Shown: positions 24,594-35,199, numbered from the stretch's first letter. The stretch is DNA of 64,000 nucleotides from Paragonimus westermani (GCA_008508345.1 QNGE01000768.1:1-64000); one strand, 5' to 3'. A program made the numbers and translations. Notes: generated from the letters alone by a model not told the origin.

Positions 24594-25560
24594 ATTGCTG
24601 GACATGGCGAAGGCTTTCGGTCGCGTGCCTCATAAGCGTCTTCTGCGCAAAATAGCATCCTTTGGTACACGTGATTCATTTCTTAGCTGGTTTTCTTCAT
24701 ACGTTACAGGTCGCACAAACACAGTGAAAATATGAGACAATAGCTCAACGCCCAGACCAGTTGCTAGCGGTGTGATACAAGGAAGTGTTCTGGGACCGTT
24801 ACTCATTCTCATATATACAAACGATATATGTCAAGTTATCAGGCATGGTAAACTATTCCTATTCGCTGATGATATCAAACTTGTTTGCAGTTTTTCTCCT
24901 GGCAATCTCAATCCATGTTTAGAAAATATACGGAAGGACTTCATGTCATTAGAGACTTGGTGTCAAATTTGGCTGATGAAATTTCCAGCCAATAAATCCA
25001 CTACCGTTGTGCATGGTTGTCACGTACCAGATGGCTGTAACAAAGCTGGACGGTCACAGCCTATCAACCGTCAACTCAGTACGTGCTCTGGATTTACGCT
25101 ACTCAAACTCATTCAACTTTGCAGAACATATATCTTCCCTAATCGCTAAAACTGGACGGACAATAGGTTGCAAGATTACACCCGTTTAAACTATGTATAT
25201 TTTTATATAAACACCTGCGCAATTCTGATAGGCTAACTCTGGAAACCCCCTAACGCACATTCACGAAAAGCTTACTGGGTTATCCATCCACTCTGAGCTA
25301 CATTGATTGCTGCGAGACGCTTGCAGTTGATCGTCTCTGGTTACGGCGACTCAAGCTTGACCTTGCACTCATGTATAATCTGGTTTATGATAATAAATTC
25401 ATCGTCAGCATTGCGTACAACACAGGTCGAAGTATAATCTCAGAAACTAGGACTTCACCTTTGCAGCTGTCAAACTGCGTTCAAATTTCTCCTAGTAAAA
25501 TATTCCTACATTTGAAACAAACTCGCATATGCAATTAGAGCCAGTGAGAATATACACCAT
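24583..25560 (+). pseudogene. CR1-like retrotransposon RT catalytic part and C-terminus
   Basis: Directly after the inserted element the frame reads LLDMAKAFGRVPHKRLLRKI (motif A with its Asp), an in-frame TGA after RTNTVKI, then GVIQGSVLGPLL and LFLFADDIKLVCSF (motif C, FADD). MKFPANKS follows. After a frameshift come TKLDGHSLSTVNSVRALDL and HISSLIAKTGRTIG, then CETLAVDRLWLRRLKLDLAL, the typical C-terminal arginine/leucine-rich segment. The order matches CR1-type RTs. The element decays near 25.6-25.75 kb with no clear 3' tail. Confidence 0.8.
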
Positions 25561-25769
25561 TTCAAACGAAGCTTATAAACTTTCCTAACAATAACGAACG
25601 TCATGCCCATTTTCAAGCTCTACCTGTTTTTGAAAACGGACCTAATAACATCTGACGAAAAACCCTCTGTGTTGCGTGATGTTGCGTCACGCACCCCTCG
25701 AACCGATCAAAACTACCAACTTCGGGATAGATCTTGCACTTTTAGAGTAGCCAGCCAACAACAAAACGT

Positions 25770-26571
25770 GTCTATGGTCCACACGTATAGGTGCCAATAT
25801 GCACATACTCGTTAGTAATAACCCAACCATCCTGGTAGGTCCTTACCCCATACTTATTGAAACCTTGTGTGTCTGCGTTGTAAACCACCATGCAAAAGCT
25901 GGGCATGCCAAAATTGTTTGAACACAACAAACAGCTCAACCTGTTCGTATCATGACTACATAATAACCTTGAGTTGCAACTTTTCCTTTTTCTCCCTCTC
26001 ATAAACCACCCGACAACCTCTCGGTGTTGTTGGGTATTCTTCTCATTCTATATACCGGCCGTACAGAGATAATTGACATCTAAATTCAGCAGTAATCGCA
26101 TACTAGGGGAACCTGACAATCGATCTTTTCTCGCGATATTTGATAACAGCTGTGGTATATATTTCATCAATTAAAACAATGCTATTAACGTCATATAAAA
26201 GGTTATGCCAGAATACCACACGTTCCATTGTTCGTCATAGCTCACACAGTCAGTTTTACGTTCTTTAGTTTATCGCGTGATTTCGCTTTCCATTCTTGGT
26301 TTCACTGATATAGCCCGCGAGAGAAAACATTATCCCTGCCCGGACACTCACAATCCCGCAATGGTTGAACATATCGCGAGGTCCTCAAAATTCTTTGGAA
26401 TCTGAGCGAAGAATGACGTCCAGTCGAGAGGTTCATCCGTTCCCCTCAAACGTATATGCATTCCCACCTCCCTCCATTATAAAATAATTTTCTGCACATC
26501 CTCCCTGGACTATCTACATGAAATAATGATCAAATTCTTCTCCAATACATCTCCTACATCCTCTAAGCATC
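25770..26571. other. no recognised gene
   Basis: Short ORFs only between the CR1-like element and the LTR. Confidence 0.45.
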
Positions 26572-26840
26572 TGTATCATGCAGACCAGCTGCTTCCGCTC
26601 TGACTGTCCGTAGCACTTGTGGCCCGAATCTGAAGCAATACGGAACAGCGTTCTTCCGAATTAGGGGTTCGAACAGCAGTCCTGAAAAGAGGAACAATAC
26701 GAACAAGCATGAGCCCAGAAAGCCATACACCAGGCTTACAAAAAAGTAAACTGAAATGGCACCGACAACACAGCGGCACGCCCCGTTACACAAATCAAGT
26801 TCAATTCGTGCACACCTGCCAATTGCGGATGCGCGTTACA
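26572..26840 (-). repeat. 3' LTR of a Gypsy-like retrotransposon
   Basis: On the minus strand this 269-bp segment begins TGTAACGCGC and ends CATGATACA, and aligns along its length with the solo LTR at 3713-3998. Immediately upstream in sense is AAAAAAGAGGTG, a polypurine tract of the kind that primes plus-strand synthesis. A Gypsy-type integrase lies about 330 bp further upstream. No 5' LTR is present because the element is cut at 27755. Confidence 0.65.
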
Positions 26841-26842
26841 CA

Positions 26843-26854
26843 CACCTCTTTTTT
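26843..26854 (-). promoter_or_regulatory. polypurine tract
   Basis: The minus strand reads AAAAAAGAGGTG directly before the LTR start (with TG between), the expected place and composition for the plus-strand primer site of an LTR retrotransposon. Confidence 0.55.
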
Positions 26855-27169
26855 GGCAAGACCTTGAGCATTAGGCAAGTGATTGTAACATACAACCAGA
26901 AGAGCAGACAGAGATTATGACCGAAGATGTATTACGCAACACGCGGCGATAGTTTAAATACAAGTGTCCTGCTTGTTTGTCTGACTGTCCGTTCGTTCGA
27001 GATTCTCGTGCACAAGGTTGACGTAGCAGTCACTTCAAATTCGCTCCGTGCGCCCTAACTAGTATTGGTCGTTTGTTACACAGCTCCTCTGTGAGATGTC
27101 TCTAGATGTATTTGTGCTATCTGGTGGGCCCACCGGAGTGTGTCGAGGAGGTTGCCCGCGTACTGTTAC

Positions 27170-27760
27170 CGGAAGTTGCAGTTGCTTTGTAACGGGCAAC
27201 CGGGCATCTGAGGGTAGTCAAACGTCTCGGCCTGTCTACAAAAATTATGGGGTTTGGTCAGTCGAAGAGTAAATGGCGCTACGATTTCGGTATAGCTAAG
27301 TCCCATTCGGTGACACTCTCCTCTGCAAAGGCCTTCAGGAGATTTTTAAGGGACCGATTCGTCCTTTCCACTTGCCCGTTGCTCTGCTGGTGGTAAGCTG
27401 TGGTCCGTGTCTCAGCTATTCCTAGTAGCCTACACAATTCGCGAACCAAGGAGCTTCCAAAGCAGGAGCCTTGGTCTGAATGGAGTTTGGCCAGGGCTCC
27501 CCACAGGCACACTCAGTGGTCGACGATGGTTGTTGCTACTGTATACCTATATAATTGTGCAAGGGGGACAGCTTCACACCATTTGGTGAAGTAATCTACC
27601 AGGACCAAGATGTACCGATTGTTTCTGGATGTCTCGGGCAACGGCCCCAAATATCTACACCGACCAACTCGTTAGGATATCCTAGGGCCATAACTTGCAA
27701 CGGTGCTCGACGTCCCATTTGAGAGCTTTTGGAAGTGCCGCATTTCTCGCACAACGTCCG
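27170..27760 (-). pseudogene. Ty3/Gypsy-type integrase, 5'-truncated
   Basis: In sense (minus) order: LCEKCGTSKSS, the CxxC end of the HHCC zinc domain; NELVGVDIWG with the first Asp of the DDE triad; a frameshifted stretch; LHSDQGSCFGSSLVRELCRL with the second Asp; TTAYHQQSNGQVERTNRSL with the Glu. An in-frame stop follows after WDLAIPKS, then SSTDQTP and TGRDV with more stops. Integrase inserts the DNA copy of the element into the host chromosome. The frame breaks show it is dead. Its N-terminus is cut off at about 27755 by the ribozyme element, and its 3' LTR lies at 26572-26840. Confidence 0.85.
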
Positions 27761-27790
27761 GAGTTCAAATCCCGGTCGCGGCAAGGATAT

Positions 27791-27835
27791 GCACTACTGA
27801 CGAGCTCTAATGAGAGCGAAACTCGAGTCTAGTGC
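27791..27835 (+). ncRNA. type I hammerhead ribozyme (copy D, unit 1)
   Basis: GCACTA pairs perfectly with TAGTGC as helix I. The core CTGACGA is followed by helix II GCTC-TAATGA-GAGC, then GAAA, then the 8-nt palindrome ACTCGAGT as helix III and the cleavage triplet GTC. Predicted cut after 27829. Helix III could be a 2-bp stem with a UCGA loop in one molecule, or 8 bp between two molecules. Confidence 0.9.
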
Positions 27836-28148
27836 TTCTTTTCGAAAGAGGCTGGCTGCAAAGTCTATCTGAATGCGAACGCTGCGATCAAATGTGAGTG
27901 ATGGTCAACTTGAAAATAAACCAAATCCCCGACTACTCATCAGTAATCTAAAATATCGCCTTGCAGGTTTAATGAGTTCTGTGATCTCGACCTGTCTCGG
28001 AAGTCCTAATCGCGGGGTTATCGATTGGAGTTAACAGGCAGTAACTGTGTCTCCTCTCGAGACGATCGGGCAACCTGATCATTGCTCACAAGCGAGAGTG
28101 GTTGAGCGTTCAGATTTGATGATTCGGTCGTGCCTAATGTGAGGTCAA

Positions 28149-28204
28149 TGGCGCAGTGGTTAACACGGTTGCCTCATGATTGGAACGTCCGGAGTTCAAA
28201 TCCC
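28149..28204 (+). promoter_or_regulatory. tRNA-like pol III internal promoter (A and B boxes)
   Basis: A-box-like TGGCGCAGTGG at 28149-28159 and B-box-like GTTCAAATCCC at 28194-28204 sit in a tRNA-like sequence with a T-arm (CCGG-AGTTCAAAT-CCCGG) and a CCGTGGC 3' acceptor-like arm. The expected 5' acceptor arm is missing, so it is a promoter relic rather than a tRNA gene. Transcription from it would read into the ribozyme 18 nt downstream. Confidence 0.65.
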
Positions 28205-28221
28205 GGCCGTGGCAAGGATAT

Positions 28222-28266
28222 GCACTACTGACGAGCTCTAATGAGAGCGAAACTCGAGTCTAGTGC
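28222..28266 (+). ncRNA. type I hammerhead ribozyme (copy D, unit 2)
   Basis: Identical to the unit 1 ribozyme in all arms and core positions and exactly 431 bp downstream. Predicted cut after 28260. Cleavage at both sites would release a 431-nt RNA covering 27830-28260. Confidence 0.9.
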
Positions 28267-28350
28267 TTCTTTTCGAAAGAGGCTGACTGCAAAGTCTATC
28301 TGAATGCGAACGCTGCGATCAAATGTGAGTGATGGTCAACTTGAATATAT

Positions 28351-29160
28351 GGAATGATCAACCCTGAACAACACGCTTTTAGACAGGGTCACTCGTGTGT
28401 TATCAACATGGTACCTACTCACGAGAGATGGGATGAACCAGTTGACCCTGATGATTGAATGTACATTATCCTGCTGGACGTCTCGAACACAATATTTTTC
28501 GAACTGCAGTGGCACGAAACCAGAGTGAAAGTGCTGGGCTGATCGGAAGCTTACCCGACTAGACATGTTTTCACTGTCCATGTTGATGGCATATTCTCAA
28601 CAATCCGCGACCTATCATGCAGAATGTAGCGAGGGGAGGTACTAGGCGAGTTGCTGTACATTCTTTAGGTCTGCAAGATTTCACTATAGTATAGTGTTCA
28701 CGTCCTCAAGATTCCATTGCTTCCACCTCCAAACTTTCTGTTAAATACCGACGATACTAAGTTTCGGAAAGTTATTCGAGGCCCACATGCATGAGTTCAG
28801 CCTACAATCCGATCTTGACACGTTTTGCGGCCGGTGTAGTTTGAATAAACCACCGCTGAAGGCGACGATGTACAACGTCCAAACGTGTCGCTATGGCTGA
28901 CGAATATCAGCAGAAGAAGAAGACTTACGGTTGGTTGCCATCGAAGACCTAAGTCTCTGTAACAACTGTAGAATGTTGGCTGGCAAGACAACTAATGTGG
29001 TCAAATTCACCAACAGATCATCAACCCGGAAAACTTCGTTCCCATTCCATTTTAACCTGATTCAAAGTCTACTAGGAGTAACAATTCGAGCAAATTCATT
29101 TTATCTCCTTAAGTATTCCTTATTACTTGAGCCATGTTACCGCAGAGCTGCTAAGTGAGT
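28351..29160 (+). pseudogene. non-LTR reverse transcriptase relic (Jockey/CR1-like)
   Basis: Starting 8 bp after the ribozyme element, plus frames read GMINPEQHAFRQGHSCVINM (conserved INxxQHGFRxGHS), LLDVSNTIFF (motif A region), FTVHVDGIFSTI, LLNTDDTKFRKVIRGP (motif C region, YADD decayed to NTDD), EFSLQSDLDTFCGRCSLN, and AIEDLSLCNNCRMLAGKTTN. The order matches an RT from fingers to thumb. Many stops and altered catalytic residues make it inactive. It is a different sequence from the CR1-like element at 21-25 kb. Confidence 0.7.
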
Positions 29161-31200
29161 GAGGGGAATTGGGTGACTCAGTTTCTCGGGCACTGTTTAT
29201 TTTAGAGTTTCGACAAATAAGAGGAAATATGGAGCCCGCCTAAAGAATTTCGACTGACCCCAAAAAGCCCCGCTCATCTGACCTAGTCAGGACCAAACAT
29301 GTAATTGTAAAGGCAGTAGTTACATATTTCTGTATGAAGTATACCCTCTGCTTTGTTATTGTTATCCATCTGCCATGTGGGCAGCAACCCGCTGGAACAG
29401 CATGTCAAGGTCGTTTGGGTAGAGAATCTTGAAGCGTTCAAAATCACATCAAACTGGTATTCTGGAAAAACCTAAGATATTTTCACTTTTTGCACTGCCA
29501 ACATACTTCCGAAGTGAATGGCAAACTTCATGATAAGAATTACGCAAATCACTATGACTGGCTTATTGTTATGTGTATATTCGTTCATTGTGTCCGATAA
29601 ATTCCTGTCTGTCTGAAGGTCTTGTTTGTAGGTGACTGCGTTGAATGTGTTTGTGAGTGCTCGACACAGACAACTTGACCGTTCAAACCTACTAGTTTCT
29701 CTTTGCAACTACTTGTTTATGAACACCGTGTTTACCATCCTGTTCGTCCCCATCGAAGTCAAGACTGCCCTTGGAAAATGTCGTCGTTCCGTAACCGAAA
29801 GAAGCGGGTCAGCAAAATGACAAAGAATGTTCTGGATCTGTGAACAACCGTAAGATTCGTGAGATGTGACAAACTGCTTCACAGTTGCAAGGATCCGAAC
29901 GTGTGTCTGAGCGGTAGCAGGCATCCACTGAACTTAGTGCACTGACCTCACCGTATATTTACATTATGTGAGATCTCGCAGGGTGGCCTCAGGAGGTTGA
30001 AGTCATTCCGCTGTTCACGTTTACGATTGTGCTTTTTAAATAGACTAGTGACTAATGTATTTGGTCGGTTGAAGCCAATCACTCATAGGCTGCTGGAAAG
30101 TTTTTCTAGAAGAATAGTAACAGTGCTGATGGTGATTGCAGAATAGTTTGTTCTGTACTTAACGACTACTACTGAATCATAACCTATGCACTAGAGGGAT
30201 GAAGGAGTGCATTGAGGTGGATGTTGGTTCGCACAACTCCGTCGAACACCCTATTTCTTTTACTGGCATCCTCCATGTTCTGCTTTGCTTGGTAAAGTGG
30301 TTGGTGTCGACACTGGAGTACAACACAAGTATTCACTGAAGAGTGAACATTGATCCAACAAGGGGATTAAACCGCGTTCATGGATATTATGGTGGAATTC
30401 GTGTGGTGAAACCAAATCAATCCGCCAACTATGCACTATTGATACTCCAGCTGCCACTCTTTTCTATATTTTTTTACAAGTGTTTCAGGCGCCACCCGCA
30501 TGTTTGTGTTCTCTTCACGGATTAATTTGAACAGTTCAAATTGTGATCAGTGCACTAGTTTTCTGACTCAAATTCGTGCATAAAGTTTACGTGATAGTCT
30601 AACACATGTAAATTGGTTGACCTTCTTGTCAACAAGCTCAGGAACGCGAATAATTCTACTGGAGCCGACAACAATTTTCTGCTACTCGGGGCGTATGGGA
30701 AAACAAACTTCGGAATGTCTCGCAGTGTGTTTGCGATCGACACGCCCTGAGAATTTCAGGTTACCAGGCAAGCATTTTATGGAGAACCAGAAAACAAGGG
30801 TGTATCGGGGAACCTTTGAAAAAAAGGTTGCCATAGTAATGTATTTCTTGCATCCAACAATTTGGATAAGTCAAGTCTATGCGAAACCTGTGGGGTATAT
30901 GCATGTGAACGTTCGTTTAATGGCTTAATTTGTTGAACTTCCTATTCTAATGTATTCCATCTCTACAAAAGTAGTCACATAAACCGTCGATCTCTAATAC
31001 ATCAAATCATTTGCTTTACGCACATATTCCCACGTACGTCATATCGTGCACGACAATGTTCATTTAATTCGAGTGCCAGGGTTAGCTTGGCGTTTTTTTG
31101 TTACTTGCTTTTCCAGCATGGACATAAGTTCTCACGGAAAGCACGCAAAAAATGTGCGCAGTGAATAAACTCCGACTGAACGAAATTAAAGAACGAAACG
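29161..31200. other. no recognised gene
   Basis: Only short ORFs, the longest being a 103-codon plus frame at 30617-30928 without motif. The first few hundred bases may be the eroded 3' end of the RT relic. Confidence 0.4.
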
Positions 31201-31204
31201 TAAA

Positions 31205-31849
31205 TTTTCAAGTTGACCATCATTCACATTTGTTCGCAGCGTTCGCATTCAGATAGACTGCGCAATTCGCCTCACATTTAGCACGACCGAATGATCAAAT
31301 CTGAACGCTCAACCACTATCGCTTGTGAACAATGATCAGGTTGCCCGATCGTCTCGAGAGGAGACACAGTTACTGCCTGTTAACTCCAATCGATAACCCC
31401 GCGATTAGGACTTCCGAGACAGGTCGAGATCACAGAACTCATTAAACCNNNNNNNNNNNNNNNNNNNNNNNNNNNNNNNNNNNNNNNNNNNNNNNNNNNN
31501 NNNNNNNNNNNNNNNNNNNNNNNNNNNNNNNNNNNNNNNNNNNNNNNNNNNNNNNNNNNNNNNNNNNNNNNNNNNNNCATTCCAATCATGAGGCAACCGT
31601 GTTAACCACTGCGCCATTGACCTCACATTAGGCACGACCGAATCATCAAATCTGAACGCTCAACCACTCTCGCTTGTGAGCAATGATCGGGTTGCCCGAT
31701 CGTCTCGAGAGGAGACACAGTTACTGCCTGTCAACTCCAGTCGATAATCCCGCGATTAGGAATTCCGAGGGAGGTCGAGGTCACTGATCTGATCACACCT
31801 GCAAGGCGACATTTGAGATTATTGATGAGTAGTCGAGGATTTAGTTTGT
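31205..31849 (-). mobile_element. hammerhead-ribozyme element, tandem copy C (gapped, rearranged)
   Basis: Two minus-strand units are present. The left unit (31205-31448) keeps the unit end CAAGTTGACC and the body but has lost the ribozyme and tRNA-like segment by a deletion joining AGATAGACTG to GCGCAATTCGCC near 31260. The right unit (31578-31849) retains the A-box side and the unit start but its ribozyme would fall in the run of N. This copy carries more substitutions than A, B and D. From the normal unit length, the missing sequence should be longer than the 129 N given, or an internal deletion is present. Confidence 0.75.
31449..31577. other. assembly gap (129 N)
   Basis: A run of N inside the tandem ribozyme element, consistent with collapse or ambiguity of a near-identical repeat during assembly. 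Confidence 0.95.
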
Positions 31850-33077
31850 TTCATTTGTTTGTATGAAAATACCTATGCCTCAAAATTGAGTAAGCAGAAA
31901 TGCACATACGTGGGCTGGTTTAAACGCACACATCGTGTGTTATTGTTAGTGTTTTGGGTCAGTCGCACTAATAATCTGAGTACCTAATTTTTGTAAACAG
32001 TACTTATATTCTTTGAAACGAATCTGGAGTGTGAAGATTAGTCCATTGTTTTCACTGCCTTCTTGATTTGGCAGTGCATCATTTGTATTTTTGAGTTAAA
32101 ACAATCTTCTTCATGGGCGGGTGAGACGCATGAACTCTCTGGGATCAAGTGAATTCGGTACAATCGAGATGAATATGTTTTACACCTGCAGAGAAAGCGG
32201 ACATTCTACTATGCGGAAATTCTGTTGCGTGTTGCTATTCATAAGCGTACCACTCGCAGACTATATACGACGGGTAGACAGTGATAGACAAGAAATAGTG
32301 ACGGTTACATTCATGCCAGATATTGTCGGGGATGCCACAGAAGACGCTTGGATTACTTTGGTCACTTTTGTACGCCCATCGTCGGCTGGTCAGCTGTATT
32401 CACCATAGCTCTCTGAAATTAACCTAAAGCCGAGAGAGGAATCAACAGTGCGGCTGTAGATACGGCTGTTCCATGATCAGATCTCCGGAAGTCTATCTGA
32501 GGGAATGAATTCCATTTATATGGGAGCGTCAAAAAAGAGCCAAGCATCAAAAATAAACTAACTTCACAAACTGCCGTGATCCACCTTTTTAAAATAGTCA
32601 GTGACTCAAGATGCTGACCGTTGTTCACTGTACGTGTTGAACCCCGTCCACAAGATGTTAACCCCCATTATGGAGAAGATTTTAAAAAATTATCAAGGAC
32701 GAGCAAGACTTGTGTCGGTGAGTTCACATATTATCTATTTGATTCACGTTGACTTCCTTCTTAAACTTAATCAGACAGTTAAATGTAACTGTGGCATTAT
32801 CTCTGAATAAAATTATGGTACAGGTACACTTGCACGTCAAAAGAGCCAGAGTTTCATGTGCGATAGAAATACCAGAATGCGTTTTGAGAATTCTGCTTGC
32901 AAACTGATGGACCGGTTGGCTAATGTTCGTCAATGCTTTCTAACGTCAGCTATTATCTGCCTATGATTTAATATTCAATAGATCAGAACATCAATATTAT
33001 TTACATTTCGATCTCTTCAGTGGTGTTGACGTCCTTTGGAGATCATGCACAACACCCCCTTAGGACCAACTTGGGGA
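31850..33077. other. no recognised gene
   Basis: Contains a 65-codon plus ORF (32211-32408) starting MRKFCCVLLFISVPLADYIR, which looks like a signal peptide, but there is no further support that it is expressed. Confidence 0.35.
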
Positions 33078-33165
33078 CCAGAGTTAACCGAATGAGAGTC
33101 AATCGCAGTGGTAACCGGCTTTCCGCAACCGTTGGAGTTCAAATCGGGATATGCATATGATTACG
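33078..33165 (+). repeat. tRNA-like SINE relic
   Basis: GAGTCAATCGCAGTGGTAACC (A-box region, 33096 on) and TTGGAGTTCAAATCGGGATA (B-box region) match the tRNA-like head of the ribozyme elements in the same order and spacing, including the following GGGATATGCA. Sequence after that is unrelated and no ribozyme core follows. It is a diverged relative or truncated relic. Confidence 0.5.
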
Positions 33166-33437
33166 CTGGGCTAATCACCCTATGTTTCGTCCGGCATAAC
33201 CAGCTGAAAAACTGAAGACGAGTCGATGGCCAAACATAAGTAAGCGAACCTTATGCCGGAAATCTTTCTAGCAATGCACAATTACCTGACAAGTATGAAG
33301 GGATAATATTGTAGCGAGAAGGCGTCCAATAAAGCACAATCTTTATTGTCCAAATCGCCAGTCACATGCAACGCGCGCACTCTCGTTTATGAGTCATAAT
33401 TCCAACCCACAACACCCCCCGGTTTCCGTTCACACGT

Positions 33438-33483
33438 CGTGTGCACTTCTAAACGGTTTACGTGTGCACTTCTAAACGGTTTA
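33438..33483 (+). repeat. 23-bp tandem duplication
   Basis: The 23-bp unit starting CGTGTGCACTTCTAAACGGT occurs twice in a row without change, followed by a partial third (CGTGTGTGACC). Confidence 0.9.
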
Positions 33484-33484
33484 C

Positions 33485-33923
33485 GTGTGTGACCGGTGCC
33501 TTCTATCGGAGGGTTTTCCGCTTGTCATCCCTCGTCTGTTTGTCCGATTTCGTTGCGCGATGGCTCGTCCGGCTGCTCGTGCTGTCCGCCATCCACCCAA
33601 TATTGGCCTTGACCGTATTCCAACATCGTGTCGAGATGTTCTTCTAAATGTTGGAAAAGCCACGCCTCCGATCTGGCCGTCTGTTGTATTTCGCCTGCCC
33701 TGCCTCGCCCGTTGTCCTTGATCCGATTGCGGCAGGTTTTCGAACGTACCTTCCCCCGCGTTGAGGTATTTGGCCGAACGTTCGGAAACTCGTACCTTCG
33801 ACCTGACAATCCACCACAATATGATTTACGTTCAACCAATGTCGTTTTTGGATTCATGGAAGATTCGATGACCGTTAACCTTTTTGGGAAAATGCACTTT
33901 CGTATGGCTGAGTGACGAACCAA
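33485..33923. other. GC-richer segment with overlapping open frames, no recognised product
   Basis: This stretch is visibly richer in G and C, with more CpG, than its surroundings. It is open in several frames: 33485-33721 and 33628-33915 on plus, 33481-33819 and 33525-33923 on minus. None shows a recognisable domain. The 33628-33915 frame contains VFGRTFGNSYLRPDNPPQYD, which looks protein-like. It could be a retroelement UTR/gag piece or a host exon; it cannot be decided here. Confidence 0.3.
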
Positions 33924-35199
33924 GCTTTTAGATCGCTGTTAAGATGCCTTCATTTTTAACTTTTATTGCAACGTTTTTCCTAAGAAACCCTAATGTTTCT
34001 CACTTCGGCTAAACATGTTTTTAACCTAGTGAACTTTGTTCTCTGAGGCTTCAAATCGCTATTGCAACCTGCTTACCAAATACCGAAGCGTCGTCGATTT
34101 GCACTGCAGACGGATATGTCAGCGAATGTTCTTATTTTCGCTAACAATGTGGCTCATCTATTCAGCTATGGAATGCAGCGTCTGGAAAAGTCTATCCGTT
34201 TCTCATTACCATCTCAGTGGTAAATTTAACGTTAGGGTGCACATACCTTCAGTCAGCTGGTAACACTCTGGTGAGCATCGTTATGTTTCCGCGAACAAAT
34301 TATCCACTAGGTAACGTCTCTTAAGTTTACATTTACCGCAGACGTGATAAAATGCATTCGCTATAGATTACGCGCTGTAATTTCGTCAGAGATATGCTTA
34401 CAAGCAGCGATGCTGCGACGGAAATCGACGTTAGGCCATCTTCTGGCTAACAGAATCCTAAAACGAACTGAACATGAGCAATTACGGCACGGTACTCTAA
34501 CAGTTTCTTGTTGCTTTGATAGTTCGTGTTGAAGTGATTGCTCACATTGTGACTAATGACAGTTTAGTGCTCGTCACACTAAGTCGCTTTTTTCCCAGGC
34601 ACGCAATTGTCAGACAATTGTCAGACAAAAGGCTTTTGAGAAGAGAGACCAAATCTTTATTTTGACGCAGTGCACAAGTGATCTCTGATGGCGCTATAAA
34701 CGGCACCGACACGCGAATTAGCTATAGAAGCCAGATACCGGCTGACGACGAGCGAGCAAACCGGAAGAATGTGACACGTGTGTATTTCGGGTTCGCGCCA
34801 GTCACATTATATGCACACAAACAATCGGTCAGCATACGTCATGCGAACTTTCCTAATAGCCTCGGCATAATATGCAGCTAGGAGTTTTGGAACTATTTCA
34901 CACATCATACCACAGGCAGGCCAGTGAACAAGCGGCGGTACCAATATCATATAAGAGAAATGGAAAGGGGATTATGCAGTAACAAGCTTTCAGTCAAATA
35001 TTAGGCGCTGCAGTTGGCAACATTGGATAGTTGACAGGTCGCCGCATAAGAATGACAAGCGTTAATAGTCCAAGCATGAAACGAAAAGTTAGTGGTGTGT
35101 TGTGTACCAAACATTATACAGAAAAATGGAAGAACAGTATACGATAAAAAAGACGGTAAGGAACTACAACAGACAGTAAGTCCCGAAAAATCAGAGGCT
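33924..35199. other. no recognised gene
   Basis: Short ORFs only. Includes a short direct repeat CAATTGTCAGA at about 34605-34624. Confidence 0.4.

Larger units (their letters stand above)
27755..28343 (+). mobile_element. hammerhead-ribozyme element, tandem copy (D), 5'-truncated dimer
   Basis: The plus strand begins inside the tRNA-like region (ACGTCCGGAGTTCAAATCCC) and passes ribozyme 1. It reaches a unit end (GGTCAACTTG at 27912), enters a complete 431-bp unit with A and B boxes and ribozyme 2, and ends at GGTCAACTTG (28343). This is the 3' end also used by copy B. The arrangement is a dimer truncated at its 5' end, as expected for incomplete reverse transcription of a multimeric or circular RNA. 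The left junction is inside a Gypsy integrase and the right junction is in an RT relic. No target duplication is visible. Confidence 0.85.

Noticed and set aside
26884..27080. TGTAACA...TGTTACA ends 197 bp apart, first read as the LTR of the Gypsy element
   Set aside because: The segment 26572-26840 has a true polypurine tract before it and a matching solo LTR at 3.7 kb, so it is the better LTR; the inner motif is likely chance or internal.
27400..27594. Plus-strand ORFs over the integrase
   Set aside because: They are shadows of the minus-strand integrase, whose motifs are unmistakable.
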